Of a stretch of DNA of 64,000 nucleotides, positions 35,661-44,032 are shown piece by piece. The notes under the pieces are model-generated. The model searched no databases. It was not told the DNA's origin and saw nothing but the letters and a program-made list of their open reading frames with translations. This DNA comes from Pseudomonas sp. MAG733B (lineage in GTDB: Bacteria; Pseudomonadota; Gammaproteobacteria; Pseudomonadales; Pseudomonadaceae): positions 1,550,001 through 1,614,000 of the forward strand of contig NZ_CP145732.1 in assembly GCF_036884845.1 (NCBI RefSeq), read 5' to 3'. Numbering within the stretch: position 1 is the stretch's first letter; the number at the start of each line of letters is the position of its first letter. Position numbers and translations under genes: made by a program.

Positions 35661-35798
35661 GTGTTCGAGCGACCTGAGTAATCGTTCAGCATTGGCTTTG
35701 GAGCTCAACAGATACGTCGTTTCATCGAACACTTTGGGATTGTCCAGAGTGTTCTTGTTCCTGCTGCTACGGTTCAGTAACCATTGGATAATTCGCAT
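35550..35798 (-). CDS. Small protein carrying a YefM-antitoxin-like tail
   Basis: The ATG at 35798 follows TTAGGAG with good spacing and gives 82 residues. Residues 25-48 ([20 protein letters not shown]) closely match the toxin-neutralising C-terminal part of YefM/Phd antitoxins, for example ETAYLLRSPANARRL in E. coli YefM. The DNA-binding N-terminal half is absent, replaced by a short basic-hydrophobic [13 protein letters not shown] segment. No YoeB toxin lies nearby. The YefM-like part ends where the gene runs into the aminotransferase 3' end, so the tail is antisense to it. It may be an orphan antitoxin relic or a functional anti-toxin peptide. Confidence 0.6.
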   Translation of the reverse strand: MRIIQWLLNRSSRNKNTLDNPKVFDETTYLLSSKANAERLLRSLEHLRNRPTQSPDNHPHLPLINRQRRQQPNDLPPRDIDQ

Positions 35799-35813
35799 CA
35801 CCCGCTCCTAATT

Positions 35814-35834
35814 TAGATAGGCGCTCAGTATCTA
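35814..35834. promoter_or_regulatory. Inverted repeat, candidate operator of the YefM-like gene
   Basis: TAGATA (35814-35819) and TATCTA (35829-35834) form perfect 6-base arms with a 9-base spacer, starting 16 bases upstream of the start codon. The position over the expected promoter would suit autoregulation. Confidence 0.4.
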
Positions 35835-35907
35835 TTGCCCTTCTATGAGATGTTTCTGTAAGCGTTGTAGTCCCGTTCCGGTTTGGAAAAGGGAGTGCAA
35901 AGAATGA

Positions 35908-36402
35908 TCAATCCGAGTTTTGAATCGTGCTGACGAAGTCTGCGATTTCAGCCCGGTCCATCAGTTGAATACTGAATCCGGCAAACCCTTCAAACAGTCG
36001 CCGATGCGCCGCAAACCCACTCGACCCATCACGCATTCGATAGCTGCCCGCCCACTCCAGCAACGCAACCAATCGCTCGTCGTCCTTGGTTTCCCGCTGG
36101 CGAATATTAGCGACGCACACCTCATCTTCAACGCTTAGCCAGACCAGCGCTGTCGCCCTGTGGATAACTTCGCTGACGATCCAGCCATACACCCCCTCGA
36201 TCACCCAGCGGGGTTCATCGGCCGCGATACGCGCCATGCCCAAGGCTTCGGCGCGGGGGCGGGGGATGCTGTGTTCGTCGGATAGCCAGTGAATCCGGTC
36301 GAGATCGATCCAGGGTACTTGCAGTTGTTCGGCCAGCCTTTGCGCCAGCCAGCTCTTGCCGGAGCCGGAGTTGCCGATGATCAAGGTTCGGGTGAGGTTC
36401 AT
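35908..36402 (-). CDS. P-loop kinase, adenylate kinase/FlaR-like
   Basis: The start at ATG 36402 gives 164 residues. A Walker A motif GNSGSGKS at 10-17 follows the first strand. The pattern PWIDLDRIHW, WVIEGVYG and VWLSVEDE matches the small adenylate-kinase-like proteins often annotated as DNA topology modulation protein FlaR. The natural phosphate acceptor of this group is unclear. No operon partner is evident, since the PhoD-like gene upstream is separated by a REP element. Confidence 0.8.
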   Translation of the reverse strand: MNLTRTLIIGNSGSGKSWLAQRLAEQLQVPWIDLDRIHWLSDEHSIPRPRAEALGMARIAADEPRWVIEGVYGWIVSEVIHRATALVWLSVEDEVCVANIRQRETKDDERLVALLEWAGSYRMRDGSSGFAAHRRLFEGFAGFSIQLMDRAEIADFVSTIQNSD

Positions 36403-36419
36403 GAACGCCACCGATCAAT

Positions 36420-36509
36420 TGTGGGAGCGGGCTTGCTCGCGAATGCGGTGGGGCAGGTATCACAACAGTGACTGGCAGACTGCATTCGCGAGCAAGTCCG
36501 CTCCCACAG
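36420..36509. repeat. REP-type inverted repeat pair
   Basis: TGTGGGAGCGGGCTTGCTCG at 36420 faces its inverse (one mismatch, AAGTCCGC) ending at 36509. Confidence 0.85.
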
Positions 36510-36526
36510 GTTTTCGGTCCAGTCCT

Positions 36527-38443
36527 TCAGTCATCATTTTCGGGGGCAACCATCCGCGTCTTCGGCGAGCCATTCGAGTTGTGCTGAAAGATATCCTGCG
36601 GCTGCCCTTGCTCATTGAAAAACACTTGGCCAATCCCCGCCGAATTCCACAACCGTTCACCCGCTTCAGCATGCTCCGGAACATGCGGCACGATACGCAT
36701 GCGCCGACGTTTGGTCAGCCAGTTCAGCGGCGAGCGTGGCGAATAGAGCCAGCGGTTGAGGCGGTCGAACCATTCCAGCAGCGCTGGCGGGAATTCGTTC
36801 TTGATACCGCTGCTGGTGATCTGCCAGATGCGCGGCCCGGCCTTGCGGTGGCGGATCAGCACTTCGTAGACAAAGGAATAATGCACATCGCCGGACAGCA
36901 CCACGTAATTACCCGGTGTGCGCGAGTGGCGGAAAATGTTCAGGATCACCTGCGCCGCGCCGCGATGGGCCATCCAGTTTTCGGCATCGACCAACAATGG
37001 ATAACCGAACCAGCTGAACACTTTTTGCACGGTTTCGATCAGCTTCACACCGAACACCGGCGCGGGCGAAACGATGATCGCCGACGGATGATCCAGCAGC
37101 TCATGTTGCAGTTCGCTGAGGGCTTCCCAGTCGAGCAGGCCGGAAGGCTGCTTGAGGTTCATCTCGCTGCGCCAGCGTCGCGTGCGGGTGTCGAGCACCA
37201 CCATGGCCGGCGTGGTGGGCAGCACGTAATGCCAGTGCTGGAGCCGCAACAGCTCATCGATCAAACCGTCCTGCACGTCGCTGTCGAGATATCGGTCGTG
37301 CCCGGTGGCGCTGAAGGCGCGGGCCTTTTCCAGTACATAGCCGAAGGCGTCCGGGTTGTTGCCCCAGCCCTGGCACAGCATGTAGGCGATCAGCGCATTG
37401 CCGATGATGCGTTTGGAGAACGGATGGCCGTAGGCCGTTTCCTCCCATTGCGCGGACAGATTCCAGTCATCGGTAATGTCGTGATCGTCGAAAATCATCA
37501 GCGTCGGCACGTGCGCCAGCGCTCGCGCGACGTTGCCGAGACCGGCCTTGAAACCGTCGATGCGCGTCTGTTCCAGCGCATAACGCTCACGTCGTTCCTT
37601 GATCAGCTTCGGCGGTTTTGGCGCGATCAGCGTCCAAGGCGTTGGCGACCAGACCAGCAGGTACATCGCCATGACTTCGCCAAATGTCACCAGATGATTG
37701 TCGGCACTGCTGCTGGTGAAAATCGGTTTGCGCGCCCCGCCGAAGAAGCGATCACGCAGGGTTTCATTGCTTTTCAATGCCGGCAGCAAATCGGCGCGGT
37801 GGTAGTAGCAGGCGGCGTGGCCGTACAGCGCGGCACTGTCGGTGACCACTGCGCCTTCGAGGTGTTCTTCGAACAACCCCAACCGCTCGATCAAGGCATG
37901 AATCGCCCGCAGAGTCGGCCCGGCTACGTCATCGGCATACACCTGATCGCCGCTCATCATCAACAGTGCCGGGCGATCCTTGGCCTGGTGTTCTTGCGCC
38001 AACAAGTTATCCACACACAGCAAACCGTCGGTCGCCGGGTGATGAGGCTTGCGGCAAGAGCCGTGCAGCAGTTGATCGATGCGAGCGCGCAGCACGAAGT
38101 TCGGGCAACCCGCCTCGCCATACAGCAGATGCGGCGCCCACTCGGCGATACCTATGCCATCGATCAGCAGGTCGTAATCGATCCGGGTATCCGAGGGCAG
38201 GGCAACATCCAGTTGCACATCAATCAAGTGCACGAACGCGTGGCTGCCCACCGCAATGATCGTGCACTGCCGTTCATCAAGGCGAATGTCGGCGAGATCC
38301 TGCAAGCGCAACGTCAGCTCCAGTGCCCGAGATCCCACCAGCCACATCACCAGCCGCGTTGGCTCCAGGCGCCGCAGCAGCGGGCCGGCCAGGACTGGTG
38401 GCAGGGAAGGGTGATCGTCGGGCAGTGGCAGCGTTGCGGACAT
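36527..38443 (-). CDS. PhoD-like metallophosphatase family protein
   Basis: This 638-residue protein has the metal-binding motifs of the alkaline phosphatase D/purple acid phosphatase fold: SGDQVYAD near residue 175, FDDHDITDDW near 325 and the late SGDVHYSF near 525. It has no signal peptide, unlike secreted PhoD, so it is probably a cytoplasmic member of the bacterial PhoD-like group. The substrate is unknown, and phosphodiesterase or phosphomonoesterase activity is expected. It is monocistronic, between a REP element and the quinone reductase promoter. Confidence 0.85.
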   Translation of the reverse strand: MSATLPLPDDHPSLPPVLAGPLLRRLEPTRLVMWLVGSRALELTLRLQDLADIRLDERQCTIIAVGSHAFVHLIDVQLDVALPSDTRIDYDLLIDGIGIAEWAPHLLYGEAGCPNFVLRARIDQLLHGSCRKPHHPATDGLLCVDNLLAQEHQAKDRPALLMMSGDQVYADDVAGPTLRAIHALIERLGLFEEHLEGAVVTDSAALYGHAACYYHRADLLPALKSNETLRDRFFGGARKPIFTSSSADNHLVTFGEVMAMYLLVWSPTPWTLIAPKPPKLIKERRERYALEQTRIDGFKAGLGNVARALAHVPTLMIFDDHDITDDWNLSAQWEETAYGHPFSKRIIGNALIAYMLCQGWGNNPDAFGYVLEKARAFSATGHDRYLDSDVQDGLIDELLRLQHWHYVLPTTPAMVVLDTRTRRWRSEMNLKQPSGLLDWEALSELQHELLDHPSAIIVSPAPVFGVKLIETVQKVFSWFGYPLLVDAENWMAHRGAAQVILNIFRHSRTPGNYVVLSGDVHYSFVYEVLIRHRKAGPRIWQITSSGIKNEFPPALLEWFDRLNRWLYSPRSPLNWLTKRRRMRIVPHVPEHAEAGERLWNSAGIGQVFFNEQGQPQDIFQHNSNGSPKTRMVAPENDD

Positions 38444-38648
38444 CCGGGTTCTAGACTCTTGGGGCGCAGAGGCGGGGGATGATAGCGCAGGTGACGTCGG
38501 GACCGGCGAGAACGAAGCCGTTCAGGCTGTCACCAAATGAAAAGCCATTGTCGTCTGATGAGAAGCGTCCCGATAGGCCTCGTCCTACAGTCCAATCAGC
38601 GCAATTCGATGCAACACGCCCATATTGCAGATTGGAGAATAAGAAAAA

Positions 38649-39629
38649 ATGGCCAAAGCCGTACGCTTCTACGAAACCGGTGGTCCCGAAGTTCTACGTT
38701 ATGAGGACGTCGAAGTCGGCGAGCCCGGCCCCGGCCAGGTCCGTCTGCGTCATGTGGCGGTCGGCCTGAACTATGCCGACACCTACTTCCGCAATGGCAC
38801 CTACCCGATCCCGATGCCCAATGGCATGGGCGTCGAAGCCTCCGGCGTGGTCCAGGCCATCGGCGAAGGCGTGACCAACGTTCAGGTGGGGGATCGCGTC
38901 ACGTACACCGGTTTTCTCAACACCCTCGGCGCCTACAGCACCGAACGCCTGATCCCGGCCGCGCCGCTGATCAAACTACCGGAAACCATCAGCTTCGAAA
39001 CCGCCGCTGCCATGACCATGCGCGGCCTGACGTCTTCGTACCTGATGCGTCGCATCTACGACTTCAAGGCTGGCGACACCATCCTGCTGCATGCCGCCGC
39101 TGGCGGTGTCGGCCTGATCGTTTCGCAATGGGCCAAGCTGCTGGGCCTGAACGTGATCGGCACCGTGTCCACCGAGCAAAAAGCTGAAATCGCCCGCGCT
39201 CACGGTTGCGAGCATACGATCAACTACAGCCATGAAGACGTCGCCGCACGCGTTCGCGAATTGACCGACGGCGTAGGCGTCAATGTGGTGTTCGACAGCG
39301 TTGGCAAAAACACTTTCATGGGCTCGCTGGATTCGCTGAAACCCCGTGGCCTGATGGTTTGCGTGGGTACCGCGTCGGGGCCGATCCCGGCGTTCGACCC
39401 GGTGATGCTGGCGATGAAAGGTTCGCTGTACCTGACCCGTCCGGCCCTGGCCAACTACATCAGCGACCCGGCGGAAAAAGCCGAGCTCGCCGGTGAGTTG
39501 TTCGACCACGTCGGCAGCGGCCGGATCAAGATCGAGATCAACCAGCACTACGCCTTGCAGGATGCGGTGCAGGCTCACCGTGATCTTGAATCGCGCAAGA
39601 CCACCGGCTCGTCGATCTTCGTCATTTAA
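38649..39629 (+). CDS. NADPH:quinone oxidoreductase (zeta-crystallin type)
   Basis: This 326-residue zinc-free MDR-family enzyme has an N-terminal GroES-like domain (LRYEDVEVGEPGPGQVRLRH). Its Rossmann domain carries the NADPH loop AAAGGVGLIVSQWAKLLG and the FDSVGKNTF segment. It reduces quinones or conjugated carbonyls using NADPH in the cytoplasm. It lies 13 bases upstream of the TauD-type dioxygenase gene, so the two are probably co-transcribed. Many pseudomonads carry several qor paralogues. Confidence 0.9.
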   Translation: MAKAVRFYETGGPEVLRYEDVEVGEPGPGQVRLRHVAVGLNYADTYFRNGTYPIPMPNGMGVEASGVVQAIGEGVTNVQVGDRVTYTGFLNTLGAYSTERLIPAAPLIKLPETISFETAAAMTMRGLTSSYLMRRIYDFKAGDTILLHAAAGGVGLIVSQWAKLLGLNVIGTVSTEQKAEIARAHGCEHTINYSHEDVAARVRELTDGVGVNVVFDSVGKNTFMGSLDSLKPRGLMVCVGTASGPIPAFDPVMLAMKGSLYLTRPALANYISDPAEKAELAGELFDHVGSGRIKIEINQHYALQDAVQAHRDLESRKTTGSSIFVI

Positions 39630-39642
39630 GGAGCTGCCAGCC

Positions 39643-40491
39643 ATGAAAGTCGAACAATTAACCTGCACCATTGGCGCCGAGCTGATCGGTGTCAACCTGG
39701 CCGACGCGGTACATGACGACGGTCTGTTTGCCGAGATCCGCACCCAGTTGCTCAAGCATCGCGTGGTGTTCCTGCGCGATCAGGACATCACTCGCGCCGA
39801 GCACGTAGCCTTCGCCCGCCGCTTCGGCGAGCTGGAGGATCACCCGGTGGCCGGCAGCGATCCGGAGCATCCGGGGCTGGTGCAAATCTACAAGCGTCCG
39901 GACCAGCCGGCGGACCGCTACGAAAACTCTTGGCACAGCGACGCCACCTGGCGCGAAGCCCCGCCGATGGGTTGTGTGCTGCGTTGCGTGGAGTGCCCGC
40001 CAGTGGGTGGCGACACCATGTGGGCCAACATGGTCGAGGCCTATGCGCGTTTGCCCGAAGACGTGAAGGTAAAGATTGCCGACCTGCGCGCCCGCCACAG
40101 CATTGAAGCCAGTTTCGGCGCGGCCATGCCAATCGAAAAACGCCTGGCACTCCGGGAGCGGTTCCCGGATGCCGAGCACCCGGTGGTGCGCACGCACCCG
40201 GAAACCGGCGAAAAAGTGCTGTTCGTCAACGCTTTCGCCACGCACTTCAGTAACTACCACACACCTGCGCGGGTGCGTTTCGGCCAGGACGCCAACCCCG
40301 GCGCGAGTGAGCTGCTGCGCTACCTGATCAGCCAGGCGTACATCCCTGAGTATCAAGTGCGCTGGCGCTGGAAGCCCAACAGCATCGCCATCTGGGACAA
40401 CCGCAGTACCCAGCACTACGCCGTCATGGATTACCCGCCGTGCCATCGCAAGATGGATCGTGCCGGGATCATCGGCGACAAGACTTACTGA
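39643..40491 (+). CDS. TauD/TfdA-family Fe(II)/2-oxoglutarate dioxygenase
   Basis: The ATG at 39643 follows AAGGAG and gives 282 residues. The facial triad is visible as WHSDATW (H-x-D) and the distal His in DNRSTQHYAV. The co-substrate arginine follows in PPCHRKMDRAGI. The N-terminal IGAELIGVNLADAV and VVFLRDQDITRAEHVAFARRFGELE are typical of taurine and alkylsulfonate dioxygenases. Whether it acts on a sulfonate, a sulfate ester or an aryloxy acid cannot be read from sequence. A YeiH-type exporter at the operon end favours a sulfur compound. Confidence 0.88.
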   Translation: MKVEQLTCTIGAELIGVNLADAVHDDGLFAEIRTQLLKHRVVFLRDQDITRAEHVAFARRFGELEDHPVAGSDPEHPGLVQIYKRPDQPADRYENSWHSDATWREAPPMGCVLRCVECPPVGGDTMWANMVEAYARLPEDVKVKIADLRARHSIEASFGAAMPIEKRLALRERFPDAEHPVVRTHPETGEKVLFVNAFATHFSNYHTPARVRFGQDANPGASELLRYLISQAYIPEYQVRWRWKPNSIAIWDNRSTQHYAVMDYPPCHRKMDRAGIIGDKTY

Positions 40492-40557
40492 TCCACGTCT
40501 CTGCATTCGCTCTCGTAAACACGCCTGCCCGGCGCGACCCCGGGTGGGCGGAATAAT

Positions 40558-40581
40558 CATAAGAACTGGCATAAGAACTGG
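40558..40581 (+). repeat. Tandem 12-base repeat before the BKACE gene
   Basis: CATAAGAACTGG occurs twice head to tail at 40558-40569 and 40570-40581. It is directly followed by the AG that completes the GGAG ribosome binding site of the gene at 40590. It looks like a local duplication. Confidence 0.7.
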
Positions 40582-40589
40582 AGTAACCC

Positions 40590-41642
40590 ATGCAATTCTT
40601 CGACGATTCCCTGCACCCGGAAAACATGGAAAAGGTAGTCATTACCGTGGCCCCGTACGGCCCGGAGTGGATGCCGGAAGACTTCCCGGAAGACATCCCG
40701 CTGACCATGGACGAGCAAGTCCAGAAAGCAGTCGATTGCTATGAAGCCGGCGCCACCGTATTGCACTTGCACGTGCGTGAACTGGACGGCAAAGGCTCCA
40801 AGCGCCTGTCGAAATTCAACGAGCTGATCGCCGGTGTGCGTGAAGCCGTACCGGACATGATCATCCAGGTCGGCGGCTCGATTTCCTTCGCCCCGGAAAG
40901 CGATGGCGAAGCGGCCAAGTGGCTGTCGGACGACACCCGCCACATGCTGGCCGAGCTGACGCCGAAACCGGATCAAGTGACGGTGGCGATCAACACCACG
41001 CAAATGAACATCATGGAGCTGTTGTACCCGGAGTACCTGAAAGGCACGTCGCTGGACAACCCGATGATCCACGCCGCCTACAGCGAAATGACCGTTCCGG
41101 CCGGCCCAGCCTGGGTTGCCGAGCACCTCAAGCGCCTGATGGACAACGGCATCCAGCCGCACTTCCAGTTGACTGGCATGCACGCCCTGGAAACCCTCGA
41201 GCGCCTGGTGCGCCGTGGCATTTACAAAGGCCCGCTGAACCTGACCTGGATCGGCATCGGCGGCGGTTTCGACGGTCCGAACCCGTTCAACTTCTTCAAC
41301 TTCATCCACCGCGCGCCGGATGGTTGCACCCTGACCTCCGAGTCGCTGCTGAAGAACGTCATGCCGTTCAACACCATGTCGATGGCCATGGGCATGCACC
41401 CGCGTGTGGGCAACGAAGACACTATCATTGACCACAAGGGCGATCGCTTCGGCTCGGTGGCGCAAATCCAGCAAACCGTGCGCATTGCCCACGAACTGGG
41501 TCGTGAAATCGCCACCGGCAAAGAAGCCCGCGAGATCTACCGCATCGGTGTGCAGTACGAAACGATCGAGGAAACCCTGTTGGCCAACGGCATGGCCCCC
41601 AACCGCAAGGCTGGGCAGAAAGGCGTGCCGCAACGCGGCTGA
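40590..41642 (+). CDS. BKACE family (beta-keto acid cleavage enzyme, DUF849)
   Basis: This 350-residue TIM-barrel protein starts with the family strand KVVITVAPYGPEW and has the zinc-binding HLHVR near residue 52. Later barrel strands such as MIIQVGGS and WIGIGGG are present. BKACE enzymes use acetyl-CoA to cleave a beta-keto acid, giving acetoacetate and a new CoA thioester; known substrates include 3-keto-5-aminohexanoate and dehydrocarnitine. The gene follows the TauD gene by 98 bases. The substrate here is not known, and the larger size sets it apart from the classical Kce type. Confidence 0.88.
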   Translation: MQFFDDSLHPENMEKVVITVAPYGPEWMPEDFPEDIPLTMDEQVQKAVDCYEAGATVLHLHVRELDGKGSKRLSKFNELIAGVREAVPDMIIQVGGSISFAPESDGEAAKWLSDDTRHMLAELTPKPDQVTVAINTTQMNIMELLYPEYLKGTSLDNPMIHAAYSEMTVPAGPAWVAEHLKRLMDNGIQPHFQLTGMHALETLERLVRRGIYKGPLNLTWIGIGGGFDGPNPFNFFNFIHRAPDGCTLTSESLLKNVMPFNTMSMAMGMHPRVGNEDTIIDHKGDRFGSVAQIQQTVRIAHELGREIATGKEAREIYRIGVQYETIEETLLANGMAPNRKAGQKGVPQRG

Positions 41643-41649
41643 CCGACAC

Positions 41650-41681
41650 GGCGAGCGAGCGGCCGTGACCGCTCGTTCGCC
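41650..41681 (+). other. Strong hairpin without T-run
   Basis: GGCGAGCGAGCGG (41650-41662) pairs with CCGCTCGTTCGCC (41669-41681) with one mismatch. It follows the BKACE stop codon. Without a T-run it is more likely an mRNA 3'-protecting element than a full terminator, which would lower expression of the genes behind it. Confidence 0.55.
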
Positions 41682-41733
41682 GCACTGCTACACGCTTGAT
41701 AACAACAATAAATAAAAGCTTTGAGGAGGCTGC

Positions 41734-43050
41734 ATGGCCTTTCACCCAATCGCCGACGACGATGACTCCGGTGGAGTTGTTGTTGCGCGTAAATATGCCT
41801 GGATCGTCTTCGCCCTGACGTTCGGCCTGTTGATTTCCGATTACATGTCGCGCCAGGTGCTGAACGCAGTGTTCCCGCTGCTGAAAAGCGAGTGGGCACT
41901 GAGCGACGGCCAACTCGGATTGCTTAGCGGCATCGTCGCTTTGATGGTCGGGCTGCTGACGTTTCCCCTGTCGCTGATGGCCGACCGTTTTGGCCGGGTC
42001 AAGAGCCTGGCGCTGATGGCGATGCTCTGGAGTCTCGCGACCCTGGGTTGCGCGTTGGCCCAGGACTACCAGCAGATGTTCATCGCCCGCTTCATGGTCG
42101 GCGTCGGCGAGGCGGCCTACGGCAGCGTCGGCATCGCGGTGGTGATTTCGGTGTTCCCGAAACACATGCGCGCGACCCTGGCCAGTGCCTTCATGGCTGG
42201 CGGGATGTTCGGTTCGGTGCTGGGCATGGCGCTGGGCGGTGCGATTGCGGCCAAGCTGGGCTGGCGCTGGTCGTTCGCCGGCATGGCGTTGTTTGGGCTG
42301 GTGCTGGCGCTGCTTTATCCGCTGATCGTCAAGGAAGCGCGGATTGCGCCGCAGCGTGCGGCCAAGGCTGTGGCAACGGTCAAGCGCCCACTGCGCACCT
42401 TGTGGTCCAGTCGTTCGGTGGTGGCAACCTACGTCGCCAGCGGCTTGCAGTTGTTCGTCGGAGGCACGGTGATGGTGTGGATTCCCAGCTACCTCAACCG
42501 CTACTACGACATGCCCACGGACAAGGCCGGCGGCATGGCGGCGATCATCGTGTTGTGCAGCGGCGCGGGGATGATCCTGTGCGGCATGCTCAGCGATCGC
42601 CTGTGCCGTCACTCGCCGGAGCGCAAGGTCAGCCTGGCCATCGGCTTTTGCCTGGGCAGCTGTCTGCTCTTGTCGGCGGCGTTTGCCTTGCAGGCGGGGC
42701 CGTTGCAACTGGCGCTGATTTGCCTGGGCATGTTGATCGCCACCGGCACCACCGGCCCGTGCGGTGCGATGGTCGCCAACCTGACGCATTACTCGGTCCA
42801 CGGCACGGCGTTCGCCACGCTGACCCTGGCCAACAACATGCTGGGGCTGGCGCCGGGGCCGTTCATCACTGGCCGAGTGTCCGACCTGATCGGTTTGCAT
42901 GCCGCGTTTCAACTGGTGCCACTGGTCAGCCTCGCGGCGGCAGCGGTGTTCTTTTATGCCAAGTGTCATTACCACAAAGATATTGCCCGTCTTCAGGGTC
43001 AGAGCGTTTCTGAGCCTGTGAGCGAAGCCGGGATCGAGGTGAAGTTGTGA
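41734..43050 (+). CDS. Major facilitator superfamily transporter
   Basis: This 438-residue protein has 12 predicted membrane helices and the MFS motif between helices 2 and 3 (LSLMADRFGRVKS). The FMVGVGEAAYGSVG helix 4 region is also typical. GAGGAG precedes the start. It resembles organic acid uptake permeases and probably imports the substrate of the BKACE/TauD operon. Its stop overlaps the next start by four bases. Confidence 0.88.
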   Translation: MAFHPIADDDDSGGVVVARKYAWIVFALTFGLLISDYMSRQVLNAVFPLLKSEWALSDGQLGLLSGIVALMVGLLTFPLSLMADRFGRVKSLALMAMLWSLATLGCALAQDYQQMFIARFMVGVGEAAYGSVGIAVVISVFPKHMRATLASAFMAGGMFGSVLGMALGGAIAAKLGWRWSFAGMALFGLVLALLYPLIVKEARIAPQRAAKAVATVKRPLRTLWSSRSVVATYVASGLQLFVGGTVMVWIPSYLNRYYDMPTDKAGGMAAIIVLCSGAGMILCGMLSDRLCRHSPERKVSLAIGFCLGSCLLLSAAFALQAGPLQLALICLGMLIATGTTGPCGAMVANLTHYSVHGTAFATLTLANNMLGLAPGPFITGRVSDLIGLHAAFQLVPLVSLAAAAVFFYAKCHYHKDIARLQGQSVSEPVSEAGIEVKL

Positions 43051-43709
43051 GTCGTCGTTTACGTATTGATGTGTTTTTCGATTTTATCTGCCCGTGGTGC
43101 CTGATCGGCAAACGCCAATTGGAGCATGCGCAGGTGCAGTTTCGCAGTCGCCATCCGGATGTGCAGATCACCACGCAGTGGCACGGTGTGCAGTTGTTGC
43201 CGCAGTTGCCGTTGGAGGGTGAGCCGTTCGCTGATTTCTACCGCAAGCGCCTAGGCAATGCCGACGCCATGACCATGCGCCAGGCTCAGGTGCAGGAGGC
43301 TGCCAGGGCCGTGGGATTGAGCATCGACCTCAGCCGTATCGAGACGATGCCCAACACCGCAGACGCCCATCGTTTGTTCGAGCGTGTCGGCGAGATCGGC
43401 AATGTTGCCCAGCGTGAAATGTTGCTCGAGCGCCTGTTCGCCGCGTATTTCCAGCGACGCGAAAACCTCGGTTGCCGTGAAACATTGCTCGCCATTGCCC
43501 GCGCTTGCGGCATCGACCCGGACACTGTGGTCGATTGCCTGAAGGGCGACGCTACAGCGTTTGACGGATTCCCCGGCGCGACCAGCGGCGTACCGAGCTT
43601 TCAGTTCGATCGCCGCATGACGGTGATCGGCGCACAACCGGCCCAGGCGCTGCTCGGGGCCATGAACGAAGCCCTCAGGGAAAGTGAGCGCGAGCGGCAG
43701 CCGGCATGA
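43047..43709 (+). CDS. DsbA-superfamily oxidoreductase, FrnE-like
   Basis: This 220-residue protein without a signal peptide has a thioredoxin fold with C15-P-W-C18 near the start and the helical insertion of the FrnE/2-hydroxychromene-2-carboxylate isomerase branch. The late cis-Pro region is TSGVPSFQFD. The cytoplasmic location and four-base overlaps with both neighbours indicate an operon role, perhaps thiol-disulfide or glutathione-dependent chemistry on the substrate. A folding role is less likely without export. Confidence 0.82.
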   Translation: MSRRLRIDVFFDFICPWCLIGKRQLEHAQVQFRSRHPDVQITTQWHGVQLLPQLPLEGEPFADFYRKRLGNADAMTMRQAQVQEAARAVGLSIDLSRIETMPNTADAHRLFERVGEIGNVAQREMLLERLFAAYFQRRENLGCRETLLAIARACGIDPDTVVDCLKGDATAFDGFPGATSGVPSFQFDRRMTVIGAQPAQALLGAMNEALRESERERQPA

Positions 43710-44032
43710 CCCGGCGCATTCCCGTACCTGCCGGTAAACACCCGCAGGCCGGTGGTCGTGCGCTGTTCGAATTCGAAGACAAAAGCCTGGCGTTGTTCAA
43801 CGTCGACGGGCAGCTGTTTGCCATCGATGACAGCTGCCCGCATCAAGGCGCTTCGCTGTGTGGCGGGCGGCTTGAGGGGCGGGTGATTCAGTGTCTCGCC
43901 CATGGTTTGCGCTTCGATTTGCGCAGTGGTTTTTTGCTCAATTCCACACTCGTCAAAGTCAACAGCTACCCGGTCGAGATCATCGACGACCAGGCGTTTA
44001 TCGTCATTACTTGCGAGGAGTCCGCGCCATGA
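43706..44032 (+). CDS. Rieske-type [2Fe-2S] ferredoxin
   Basis: This 108-residue protein has the complete Rieske ligand set: C44-P-H46 (SCPHQGASL) and C63-x2-H66 (QCLAHGLRF). It is a free-standing Rieske protein like those that feed electrons to oxygenases or nitrite reductases. No Rieske oxygenase lies nearby, so its partner is unclear. It overlaps both neighbours by four bases (ATGA), so it is translationally coupled. Confidence 0.9.
   Translation: MTRRIPVPAGKHPQAGGRALFEFEDKSLALFNVDGQLFAIDDSCPHQGASLCGGRLEGRVIQCLAHGLRFDLRSGFLLNSTLVKVNSYPVEIIDDQAFIVITCEESAP

Noticed and set aside
36356..38482. A 708-codon plus-strand frame.
   Set aside because: It is antisense to the PhoD-like phosphatase, whose metal motifs are complete.
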